From: DATBFX01 sp036558305
Lineage (GTDB): Bacteria; Chloroflexota; Chloroflexia; Thermomicrobiales; UBA6265
Direction of reading: 5' to 3'
Assembly (NCBI GenBank): GCA_036558305.1
Contig: DATBFX010000589.1
Location: forward strand, 1-12,343
DNA: 12,343 nucleotides
The position numbers were made by a program, and so were the translations under genes. Below, piece after piece: positions 1 to 6,783 of the stretch (its first letter is position 1; each line of letters begins with the position of its first letter). A model generated the notes under the pieces. That model made no database searches, was not told where the DNA came from, and saw only the letters and a program-made list of their open reading frames with translations.

Positions 1-1178
1 CAACAGAAGTAGGCCCAGGCGGGAAAGCCTTCTGTGACGAACGACGGTGCCTGGGGCAGCAGGGCGACCGGGGTATCGGTCAAGCCCTCCCGCGCGAACG
101 CGACGTCGCTCATCGCGTCCATGATCCGCATCCAGGGGGCGCGTTCGCGCAGCAACTCCCGCGCGGCGCGGTAGGTGGCGAGGTGTGCAGCGCCGTGCGG
201 TTCGTCGGAGAGGTGGAAGAAGCTCTGTTCGATGATCCCTTCCGCGCGAAGGAAGCGCTCGAAGTCGGGGAGAAACGCGCCGAGAAACCCGCGGTAGACG
301 TCGGCGGTCGCCGGGGTTGCCGGGTCCCAGAGCAGGTCGCCGCTTTCGCCGTGACCGCGGTAGATACGCAGGGCGTGCGCCGCGCCCCATTGGGAAAAGA
401 GGTGCGTCCACTCGAAGAACCGGAGACCCGCGACCCGCGCGGCCTCGAGCCAGCGTTCGACCTGGGTCCAATCGAAGGCGAAGCCGTCGCCGGCCGGCTC
501 GACGCCGAGGAGTTGGGTCGGCCGTTTGATTCCGTCGAGCGGCGGGGTGAAGAGCGGCACGTAGATCGTGTCCTGACCGTGTGCCGCGAGGTTGCGCAGG
601 TAGCGATCGAGCAGCCGCCAGAACGGCTCGTCCCAGAGATCGACCCGGTACCAGTCGGCAATCGCGTCGGCGTAGAGCCAGTTGGTGACGGGGAAGTTGT
701 GCCGTACCGGCAGCACGGCGGGGTGAACGGTTAGGATGACGCTCAGACGGGCGCACTCCTGCCCATCTTCGGCGCAGACCGCGTGGAGGCGATACTCGCC
801 GGGAGCGGCGTCATCGGGAATCGCGACACTGACCCAGAACGCGTTGGTCTCGTGCGGCCCGGCCAGGATGGTGGTCTCGGAGAAGAGCGGGTCGGGGACG
901 TACCCCGGCAGGAAATCGCGGCCTTCGACGTCGTCGTCGGGGGTTTCCGTGTTGAGGTGCGGCATCGGGACAAACCCGATGCGCCGCACCCGCACCGCGA
1001 TCGCGTCCGGACCTTCGACGCGGGCCCCGATCGTGACCGGCGTGCCGTCGGTGCGGCAGACCATCTGGAACGAGACGCGCTCGCCGCGAAGCGCCCGCAG
1101 GGAAATTTCGTCGTGGACCTCGGCCGGCGAGAGCGGGTAGAAGCGCCGCAACGAATCGGCGAGCCAGTACTGAATCAC
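1..1178 (-). CDS. GH123/DUF4091-type glycoside hydrolase (C-terminus cut by window edge)
   Basis: This reads leftward off the window; 392 codons are visible and the C-terminal part is missing. The GTG start at 1178 is preceded by GAGGAGG (1190-1184) with a 5-nt spacer. The first ~155 residues look like a beta-sandwich N-terminal domain ('FWVSVAIPDDAAPGEY'), and a TIM-barrel-like region follows ('NFPVTNWLYADA'). The segment 'FFHLSDEPHG' holds D325-E326. This matches the Asp-Glu pair of GH123 enzymes, where Glu is the acid and Asp steadies the oxazoline intermediate formed with the substrate's own 2-acetamido group. Characterised GH123 members are beta-N-acetylgalactosaminidases, but most DUF4091 proteins are untested, so HexNAc specificity is only inferred. 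There is no signal peptide or lipobox, so the enzyme is probably cytoplasmic and acts on imported oligosaccharides. It is divergent from the multicopper oxidase operon. Confidence 0.85.
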   Translation of the reverse strand, partial: MIQYWLADSLRRFYPLSPAEVHDEISLRALRGERVSFQMVCRTDGTPVTIGARVEGPDAIAVRVRRIGFVPMPHLNTETPDDDVEGRDFLPGYVPDPLFSETTILAGPHETNAFWVSVAIPDDAAPGEYRLHAVCAEDGQECARLSVILTVHPAVLPVRHNFPVTNWLYADAIADWYRVDLWDEPFWRLLDRYLRNLAAHGQDTIYVPLFTPPLDGIKRPTQLLGVEPAGDGFAFDWTQVERWLEAARVAGLRFFEWTHLFSQWGAAHALRIYRGHGESGDLLWDPATPATADVYRGFLGAFLPDFERFLRAEGIIEQSFFHLSDEPHGAAHLATYRAARELLRERAPWMRIMDAMSDVAFAREGLTDTPVALLPQAPSFVTEGFPAWAYFC

Positions 1179-1383
1179 GCTTGCCTCCTCACCGGGGCGC
1201 ACCGGTTTCCGCGCAAGCGACGATCTTGGGTGTCGCCGACCCCCCGATCGTCTCAGGACGGATATCCCGGTACGCGGGTCATTGACCGTTTCTCAGGTCT
1301 CTGTTACGTAGAGTGTCAAAGATCTTCGGCACTTTTGGCCCAATCGGCATCGGCACGGAATACCGCGAACGATCGCGCCTGCG

Positions 1384-1420
1384 GGTCCGGGTACGACCCT
1401 CGTGGGCCGTTTCCCGGACC
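1384..1420. repeat. Perfect 8-bp inverted repeat in the multicopper oxidase upstream region
   Basis: GGTCCGGG (1384-1391) and CCCGGACC (1413-1420) are exact reverse complements separated by 21 nt. The pair lies about 170 nt before the oxidase start. It could form a leader hairpin or be a two-part protein site. There is no T-tract after it, so it is not a standard terminator for the plus strand. Confidence 0.5.
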
Positions 1421-1467
1421 TGTCGCACTCTACTCGGCGTCTGCCGCTCGGTCCACCGTTTCCCGGA
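1407..1467 (+). repeat. Direct repeat CCGTTTCCCGGA, two perfect copies
   Basis: The 12-mer CCGTTTCCCGGA occurs at 1407-1418 and again at 1456-1467, 49 nt apart start to start. A weaker match, CCGTTTCTCAGG, is at 1286-1297. All copies lie in the intergenic region before the multicopper oxidase. The second copy sits inside an imperfect dyad ACC...GGT at 1455-1474. They may be regulator sites, but the regulator is unknown. Confidence 0.4.
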
Positions 1468-1588
1468 GAAAGGTTCGCCGGTTCGGGATGCGGAGTCCGA
1501 ATCGATCTCCCCCAACCGAGGAGCCGGGCGGATTGCACCTGAGCGCGCTCGGTCACGCCACGGTTCGTCTTTTCAGGAGGGTGCCACG

Positions 1589-3226
1589 ATGGCTGGAACG
1601 ACGCCCGACGATTTTGGCCGGCGGCGGGAGTCGCGGCGGACCGTCCTGGAAGGCGCGGTCTCGGTGGTCGCCGGTGGGGCGTTGGCGGCGGTGTTCGGCG
1701 GACGACGCGGCGGGCAGGCGGCGCGGGCATCGACGGCCGTCGAGTTGCCGCAGCCCAAGGTCCGCACGAGCGTCAACGGCCAACTCGCGTTGACGCTGAC
1801 CGCCATGCCCGGTATCGTCGAGATGGGCGCCCCGCGGCCGGTCAAGACGTACACCTACGACAATGCGGTACCGGGGTACACCTGGGAGGTCGATCCGGGC
1901 GATACCATCCTGGTGGACCTCGTGAACAACCTCCCCGAGCAGGTGCATCCGCCGCCGATGCGGATGGACCGGCCGCACGAATGGACCTGGACGAATCTCC
2001 ACACCCACGGTTTGCACGTCTCGCCCGCCGGCATCGCCGACAACGTGTTCCTGGCGGTTCCGCCCGGCGAAACGCAGCACTACGAGATCCCGCTGCCGGC
2101 GGACCACCCCGGCGGGATCTTCTGGTACCACCCGCACCGGCACGGGGGCGTGACCCAGCAGGTCCGCGCCGGTATGGCAGGGATGATCGTCGTCCGCGGC
2201 GACATCGATCGGGTCGACGAGGTGCGCGCCGCCAAAGAGCAGATCATGGTGCTCCAGGCGATCGAACTCGGCGACGATTTCCAGCTCCTGGAGCCGATCC
2301 CCAATCCGACGACGGAGGAGGCGTTCTTTCCGCGGACCCAAATTCTCTACACCGTCAACGGCGCCCTCGCGCCGAAGATCACGATGTATCCGGGTGAGGT
2401 CCAGCGCTGGCGGATGGTCAATGCGGCCGAAGGCAAGTACATGTCGTTGCGTCTGAAGGACCACGACCTCAACGTCCTCGCCTGGGACGGTCTGACCCTT
2501 GCCGCCCCCGACACCGTCGAGCTCGTCATGTTGTCGGCGGGCAATCGCGTCGAGTTGCTCGTCAAGGCCGGCAAACCCGGCAGCTACGACCTCGTCCTGA
2601 CCCCCGGCTCCAGCCAAAAACCGGACATCCCGGGGATGCCCGACTCGGCGAGTCAGGCGACCCCGTCCGCGATGGAGATGGCGATGCCGGACATGCAAGG
2701 GATGCCGAATGTCCAGGGCGAGCTGACACCGCGACCGATCTTGACGGTCGAAGTCGTCGGCAGCGGACCCGCGATGAGCCTACCGGCGTCTCTGCCGGTG
2801 TGGGATCCGCCGATCCTCCCCATCCGAAGGTATCGACGGTTTGCCTTTACCGTCGAGCGTACCCCAGCCAACGAGTTCGTTTCTTTCGGCATCGACAACA
2901 TGCCGTTCGACCCGAACCGACCTCCCGTCCAGGTCAAGCTCGGCACCGCCGAGGAGTGGGAACTCCGCAACGCGCTGGATACCAAGCTCATGGCGCACGC
3001 GCACGTCTTCCACATCCACGTCAACCCGTTCAAGATCACCAAGATCAACGGGCGAACCCTGACCACGCCGCTCTGGCGGGACACCTTCGTGCTGACGAAA
3101 AGCAGCGGTGATTCGCTCACCTTCCAATCGAACTTCGTCGATTTCGCAGGCAAGTTCGTCGACCACTGCCACGTTTTGTCGCACGAGGACCTTGGGATGA
3201 TGGAGGCGGTCGAGGTCATCCCCTGA
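1589..3226 (+). CDS. Tat-exported multicopper oxidase (laccase/CueO-like) with Met-rich segment
   Basis: The 545-residue product is the usual size for a three-cupredoxin-domain oxidase. Such enzymes take electrons from phenols, metals or Cu(I) and reduce O2 to water. The ATG at 1589 follows AGGAGG (1575-1580) with an 8-nt spacer, and puts a Tat signal at the N-terminus: S15-R16-R17-T-V-L, a hydrophobic stretch, and A-R-A at 45-47. An upstream in-frame GTG at 1313 would bury this signal and is rejected. All four copper motifs are intact: HTHG (H138, H140), WYHPHRHG (H181, H183), HVFHIH (H472, H475, H477) and HCHVLSH with C527, H532 and axial M537. Residues 350-372 hold six methionines between domains 2 and 3, as in cuprous oxidases of the CueO type. 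The substrate is unknown. The gene is 37 nt upstream of the flavoprotein and probably co-transcribed with it. Confidence 0.93.
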   Translation: MAGTTPDDFGRRRESRRTVLEGAVSVVAGGALAAVFGGRRGGQAARASTAVELPQPKVRTSVNGQLALTLTAMPGIVEMGAPRPVKTYTYDNAVPGYTWEVDPGDTILVDLVNNLPEQVHPPPMRMDRPHEWTWTNLHTHGLHVSPAGIADNVFLAVPPGETQHYEIPLPADHPGGIFWYHPHRHGGVTQQVRAGMAGMIVVRGDIDRVDEVRAAKEQIMVLQAIELGDDFQLLEPIPNPTTEEAFFPRTQILYTVNGALAPKITMYPGEVQRWRMVNAAEGKYMSLRLKDHDLNVLAWDGLTLAAPDTVELVMLSAGNRVELLVKAGKPGSYDLVLTPGSSQKPDIPGMPDSASQATPSAMEMAMPDMQGMPNVQGELTPRPILTVEVVGSGPAMSLPASLPVWDPPILPIRRYRRFAFTVERTPANEFVSFGIDNMPFDPNRPPVQVKLGTAEEWELRNALDTKLMAHAHVFHIHVNPFKITKINGRTLTTPLWRDTFVLTKSSGDSLTFQSNFVDFAGKFVDHCHVLSHEDLGMMEAVEVIP

Positions 3227-3263
3227 TCGACGGTTGGCCAGGGTTACGAGGGAGGAGGACACC

Positions 3264-4805
3264 GTGAACACGATCAGCCGCCGTGATTTCCTCCGTACCG
3301 GCAGCGCGGCCGCGCTCGGCATGGGCCTCGGCATCGGTCTCAAACGGTCCGCCTTCGCGCAAGACGTGGCGACGCCAGAGGCGGGCGTGGGCCAACTGAG
3401 CGGCCCCCTCGACGACCTGCGCAAGCGGCTCAAAGGAAAGCTCTTGCTTCCGGGCGATCCCGGATACGACGCCGCGAGCGCGCCGGCCAACGGACGCTAC
3501 CGTACCATCCGGCCGATTGCCGTCGCCCAGTGTGCGGACGAGATCGACGTCGTCACGTGCGTCAAGTGGTCCGGCGAAAACGGCATCCCGCCGGTCGGGC
3601 GTGGAGGCGGGCACAGCTACGCCGGCTTTTCGACCACGCGGGGGTTGCTGGTCGACATCGGTCGCCTCAACAGCGTCGTCATCGACCGCAGCCAGGGAAC
3701 CGCCGTCACCGGCGGCGCCGCGCTCAACAAGAACCTGTTCGATGCCACGCTCAACGGTCCATTGTTCCTGCCGGGCGGGACCTGCCTGGGGGTCGGCGTC
3801 GGCGGGCTCGTGCTCGGCGGCGGTATCGGCTACAACACCCATTGGGCCGGTCTCACCTGCGATCACCTGCGGGCGTCGCGGATCGTCACCGCCGCGGGCG
3901 ACGTCCTCGACCTCGACGACTCGCCCCCCCACCGCGACCTGTTTTGGGCGTGCCGGGGCGGGGCGGGCGGCAGCTTCGGCATCAACACCTCGTTCACCTT
4001 CGACCTGGCCACGGTGCCTCCGACCGACGTCGTCTATTACCGCATCGACTGGAAAGGAGCGGATGCCGCCGCCGCCGTCCTCGCGGCGTTCCACGGCATC
4101 CTGCAAAATGCCCCGCCCGCGCTGAACGCGGTCGCGATGGCCCAGGCCACACCGGTCGGCGGCAATGGTCCGCGGGGGGCGATCACCGTCTTTTCGCGGG
4201 GCCAGTACGTCGGACCGATCGACGAGCTCCGGAGTCTGATCGGTCCCTTGCTTGCGGTGCCGAAGTCGACCAGCTCGACGATCGAGCCGAAGACGTTTTG
4301 GAACATGCAGCAGATGTTCGCGTCCACCGAGCAGGAATCGCATTCCTTCGGCGACATCTCGCGCTACGCGGCGAAGCCGATCCCGGACAGTGCCGTCGCC
4401 AAGTTGGTCGACCTCCTGGCCGCGTGCCCGAGCCGGGACGACAAAAACAACGGCTCAATCTGGTCGCTCGGCTGGGTCGGCGGCAAGGTCGTCGACAAGT
4501 TTGCGCGTACCGACACCGCCTACGTCCACCGCGGCATGCTGACGCTGCTTCGCCCCACCCCCGTCTGGGCGAACGACGCGCCTCCCTCGGTCGGCGAGGA
4601 GTTGATGGCCTGGACCCGCAAGATGGTCGAGATCATCGCCCCGTTCACGCCGAACGAGAGCTACCAGAATTTCCCCAACCGCGACATCGCCGATTGGCAG
4701 CAACAGTATTACGCGGAGAACTTCGAAAAGCTCGTCGCCGTCAAGTCGAGGTACGACCCCGACAACCTGTTCCAGAACCCGCAGAGCATTCCGCCGCGGG
4801 GGTAG
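3264..4805 (+). CDS. Tat-exported berberine-bridge-type FAD-dependent oxidase (PCMH/BBE family)
   Basis: The 513-residue product is a flavoprotein of the family that oxidises sugars, alcohols or alkaloids, usually passing electrons to O2 to give H2O2. The GTG at 3264 follows AGGAGG (3253-3258) with a 5-nt spacer. The N-terminus carries a textbook Tat motif, S5-R-R-D-F-L10, with likely cleavage after A-F-A (residue 32). The FAD domain shows 'GRGGGHSY' with H117, and 'GGTCLGVGVGG' with C174. These match the His and Cys that hold FAD by two covalent bonds in glucooligosaccharide oxidase and berberine bridge enzyme. The C-terminal BBE domain ends with 'YQNFPNRDIADW' (Y467-F470), 'YYAENFEKL' and 'YDPDNLFQNPQSIP', all typical. 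A carbohydrate substrate is plausible given the bicovalent flavin and the neighbouring sugar genes, but is inferred. It is second in the operon after the multicopper oxidase. Confidence 0.92.
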   Translation: MNTISRRDFLRTGSAAALGMGLGIGLKRSAFAQDVATPEAGVGQLSGPLDDLRKRLKGKLLLPGDPGYDAASAPANGRYRTIRPIAVAQCADEIDVVTCVKWSGENGIPPVGRGGGHSYAGFSTTRGLLVDIGRLNSVVIDRSQGTAVTGGAALNKNLFDATLNGPLFLPGGTCLGVGVGGLVLGGGIGYNTHWAGLTCDHLRASRIVTAAGDVLDLDDSPPHRDLFWACRGGAGGSFGINTSFTFDLATVPPTDVVYYRIDWKGADAAAAVLAAFHGILQNAPPALNAVAMAQATPVGGNGPRGAITVFSRGQYVGPIDELRSLIGPLLAVPKSTSSTIEPKTFWNMQQMFASTEQESHSFGDISRYAAKPIPDSAVAKLVDLLAACPSRDDKNNGSIWSLGWVGGKVVDKFARTDTAYVHRGMLTLLRPTPVWANDAPPSVGEELMAWTRKMVEIIAPFTPNESYQNFPNRDIADWQQQYYAENFEKLVAVKSRYDPDNLFQNPQSIPPRG

Positions 4806-4837
4806 TTATCGAACGAGTCTCATCCCGCCCAACGGAA

Positions 4838-4869
4838 CGCCGAGAACGACGCGTCAGCCCTTCTCGGCG
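4838..4869. terminator. 9-bp perfect hairpin between convergent genes
   Basis: CGCCGAGAA (4838-4846) and TTCTCGGCG (4861-4869) pair perfectly around a 14-nt loop. The hairpin lies 33 nt after the flavoprotein stop and overlaps the last codons and stop of the convergent MalG-like permease. It could end transcription from both sides. It lacks a clear T-tract on either strand, so an intrinsic terminator is likely but not certain. Confidence 0.5.
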
Positions 4870-5750
4870 CCGATCGTCAAGCCGGCGATGAAGTACCGCT
4901 GCAGGGCGAAGTAGACGATCAGGGTCGGCAGGGCGACGTACACCGACGCGGCGGCGACCAGGCTGTCGTTCGTGAAGAACTGGCCCCTCAGATTGGCCAG
5001 CGAGGAGGTGATCGGCCGGTCCGCGCCCCGTTGCATCAGGACCACGGCCCAGAAGAAGTCGTTGTAGATCCAGGTGAACTCCAGCGTGGCCAGGGCCGCG
5101 AGGGCGGGCAGCGTGAGCGGCATGATGATCTGGGTGTATTGCTTCCAAACGCCGGCGCCGTCGATCCGGGCGGCCTCGTTCAGCGACTTCGGCAGGAGTT
5201 TCATGTAGTTGCTGAGGACGAAGGTGCAGAAACCGCTCTGGAAGGCGACGTGGATCAGGATCAGCCCGATAAAGCTCCCGTTGAGTTTGCCCGTCGGCGT
5301 GAGGAACGTCGTCGGCAGTTTGACGTGGTTGTAGAACTGGAAGAGCGGTTGGATGATGATCTGCTGCGGCAGCAGGTTGCCGGCGGTGAAGATCATCAGC
5401 AGCGTGATGTTGAACCGCCACGAATACCGGCTGCAGACGAACGCGACCATGCTCGCGAACCAGAGCGTGAGCAGCAGCGAGGGCACGAGGATGAGCGCCG
5501 TGTTCCGATACTTGTGCAGGATGTCACCCTGGTCCCACGCGCCCCGGTAGTTGTCGAGCGTGAACGAATGCGGCCAGGAGAAAGCGCCGTTCTGCAGGAT
5601 CTCGGCGAACGGGCGAAACGACGCGAAGAGCGCGCCGACGATGGGGACGAGCCAGACCACGGCCGTGATCGACACGAACGCGTAAAGCAGGACGCGCGCC
5701 GGCCGCAGGGGGCGGCGACGCCGGGAAGGGATAGCGGTGCCGGCGATCAC
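4854..5750 (-). CDS. Carbohydrate ABC transporter permease, MalG-like (CUT1 family)
   Basis: The 298-residue product is an inner-membrane permease that would pair with the MalF-like protein just upstream to form the channel of a sugar importer. Six hydrophobic spans are visible near residues 21-44, 85-108, 115-139, 157-181, 215-239 and 265-287. The EAA loop that contacts the ATPase is at 192-211 ('EAARIDGAGVWKQYTQIIMP'). The N-terminus is short and arginine-rich, as usual for MalG types. The GTG start at 5750 follows AGGAAGGAG (5766-5758) with a 7-nt spacer. It overlaps the stop of the MalF gene in a GTGA arrangement (4 nt), which suggests translational coupling. It is the last gene of the operon. 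Family and role are clear; the sugar is inferred from the nearby GH42 gene. Confidence 0.93.
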   Translation of the reverse strand: MIAGTAIPSRRRRPLRPARVLLYAFVSITAVVWLVPIVGALFASFRPFAEILQNGAFSWPHSFTLDNYRGAWDQGDILHKYRNTALILVPSLLLTLWFASMVAFVCSRYSWRFNITLLMIFTAGNLLPQQIIIQPLFQFYNHVKLPTTFLTPTGKLNGSFIGLILIHVAFQSGFCTFVLSNYMKLLPKSLNEAARIDGAGVWKQYTQIIMPLTLPALAALATLEFTWIYNDFFWAVVLMQRGADRPITSSLANLRGQFFTNDSLVAAASVYVALPTLIVYFALQRYFIAGLTIGAEKG

Positions 5751-6742
5751 GTGTCGGCTCCTTCCTGCGTGTTCCGGTAGTGGTGCGTGACGTACCAGAT
5801 GACGAAACCGACGCAGAGGACGAAGAGGATCGTCGCGTAGGCGGAGCCGCGACCGACGTTGCCGCCCCCTTCACCCAGCAGATTGTTCGTCGTCAGGATC
5901 GAGAGCACTTCCGTCTTCCGCGGCGTGTTGAGCACGAAGATGATGTCGAAGGCACGGAGCGCCTCGATCACCGTGATCACGGCGACGACCACGTTGATCG
6001 GTTTGAGCGACGGGAAGATGACGTGCCGGAACGTCTGCCACTCGTTGCTGCCGTCGAGCATGGCCGCCTCCCGGAGCGCGCTGTCGACGCTCTTCAGCCC
6101 GGCCAGGTAGAGGACCATGATGTAACCGGCGTGGCGCCAGGCGATCGCGACCAGGATCGCCGCGAAATTCCTCGATATGCCGTAGTTGCTGCCGAACGGG
6201 ATCAGGAACGACTGGTTGCCGAGCCAGTCGACCGACTTGCCGTGGCCGAACACCTGGGTGGCTAGGCCGTTGTCGGTCGAGTAGATGACGCTCTTCCACA
6301 TGAAACCGACGACGGCCAGGGAGAGCACGACCGGGGTGAAGAAGACGGCCTGGTAGATGCGCGTCCCCCGCAGGTCGCGGTCGAGCAGGTAGGCCAGGGC
6401 GATGCCGAGCGCCGTTGGCCCGACGAAGAGGAAGACGAGGAGGACGGAGTTATTGATCAGCGCCTGGTAGAAATCGATCTTGAAGACCGTAAAGATCTGG
6501 TGGTAATTCTTCCAACCGACCCATTTGATGTCGCTGAATCGGATTCCCCGCCAGTTCGTGAACGAGAGCAGGATCGAGGCGATCGTCGGGATCCAGACGA
6601 GCACGACGTGGAGGAGCGTCGGGATCCCCGCCATCGCCAGCACGACCCAGCGGTCGCGCCCGTCGAACTGCCGGTAGCGATGGCGGGTCTTCGGCTTGAC
6701 CAGCGTTGTGGGCGGGTGTTGAACCCGGGTTGCGGTTGCCAC
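5747..6742 (-). CDS. Carbohydrate ABC transporter permease, MalF-like (CUT1 family)
   Basis: The 331-residue product is the first permease of the sugar importer. Hydrophobic spans lie near residues 33-60, 99-121, 131-150, 193-216, 250-270 and 301-319. The EAA loop is at about 224-248, beginning 'REAAMLDGSNEW'. The frame stays open far upstream into the binding-protein gene, so the start needs choosing. GTG at 6742 is preferred because it has a GGGGG stretch 5 nt upstream, leaves a normal ~30-residue cytoplasmic N-terminus before the first span, and gives a 41-nt gap after the binding-protein stop. The next GTG in frame would fall inside the first membrane span. It overlaps the MalG-like gene by 4 nt. 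No ATPase gene is present, so a shared MsmX-like ATPase encoded elsewhere is likely. Confidence 0.9.
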   Translation of the reverse strand: MATATRVQHPPTTLVKPKTRHRYRQFDGRDRWVVLAMAGIPTLLHVVLVWIPTIASILLSFTNWRGIRFSDIKWVGWKNYHQIFTVFKIDFYQALINNSVLLVFLFVGPTALGIALAYLLDRDLRGTRIYQAVFFTPVVLSLAVVGFMWKSVIYSTDNGLATQVFGHGKSVDWLGNQSFLIPFGSNYGISRNFAAILVAIAWRHAGYIMVLYLAGLKSVDSALREAAMLDGSNEWQTFRHVIFPSLKPINVVVAVITVIEALRAFDIIFVLNTPRKTEVLSILTTNNLLGEGGGNVGRGSAYATILFVLCVGFVIWYVTHHYRNTQEGADT

Positions 6743-6783
6743 TGCTGCCCCCGCTGCGTTGTAGGAGGGAAACGCGCCCGCCG

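Larger units (their letters stand above)
1179..1588. other. 410-bp divergent intergenic region, no gene seen
   Basis: This region separates the GH123-like gene (-) from the multicopper oxidase (+). Short open frames cross it on both strands, but they have no ribosome binding site, no recognisable protein pattern and arginine/serine-rich composition, so I treat it as non-coding. It holds an inverted repeat and a direct repeat, listed separately. A TTGACA lies on the minus strand (1319-1314) and a TTGACC on the plus strand (1282-1287), but neither has a good -10 at normal spacing. No promoter is therefore called. Confidence 0.6.

Noticed and set aside
1282..1319. TTGACC (plus, 1282-1287) and TTGACA (minus, 1319-1314) as promoters for the divergent genes
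   Set aside because: At 16-18 bp spacing the -10 positions read TACGTA and CTGAGA or similar, poor matches to the consensus, so no promoter is called.
1313..1588. Possible 92-codon N-terminal extension of the multicopper oxidase from a GTG at 1313
   Set aside because: The ATG at 1589 has an excellent AGGAGG site and exposes a Tat signal, which the extension would bury.
1553..2698. A 381-codon minus-strand open frame opposite the multicopper oxidase
   Set aside because: It is antisense to a complete, motif-rich gene and has His/Arg/Asp-rich low-complexity composition typical of the complement of GC-rich codons.
3216..4343. A 375-codon minus-strand open frame opposite the flavoprotein
   Set aside because: It lies antisense to a gene with all family motifs and shows no recognisable domain, so it is a shadow frame.
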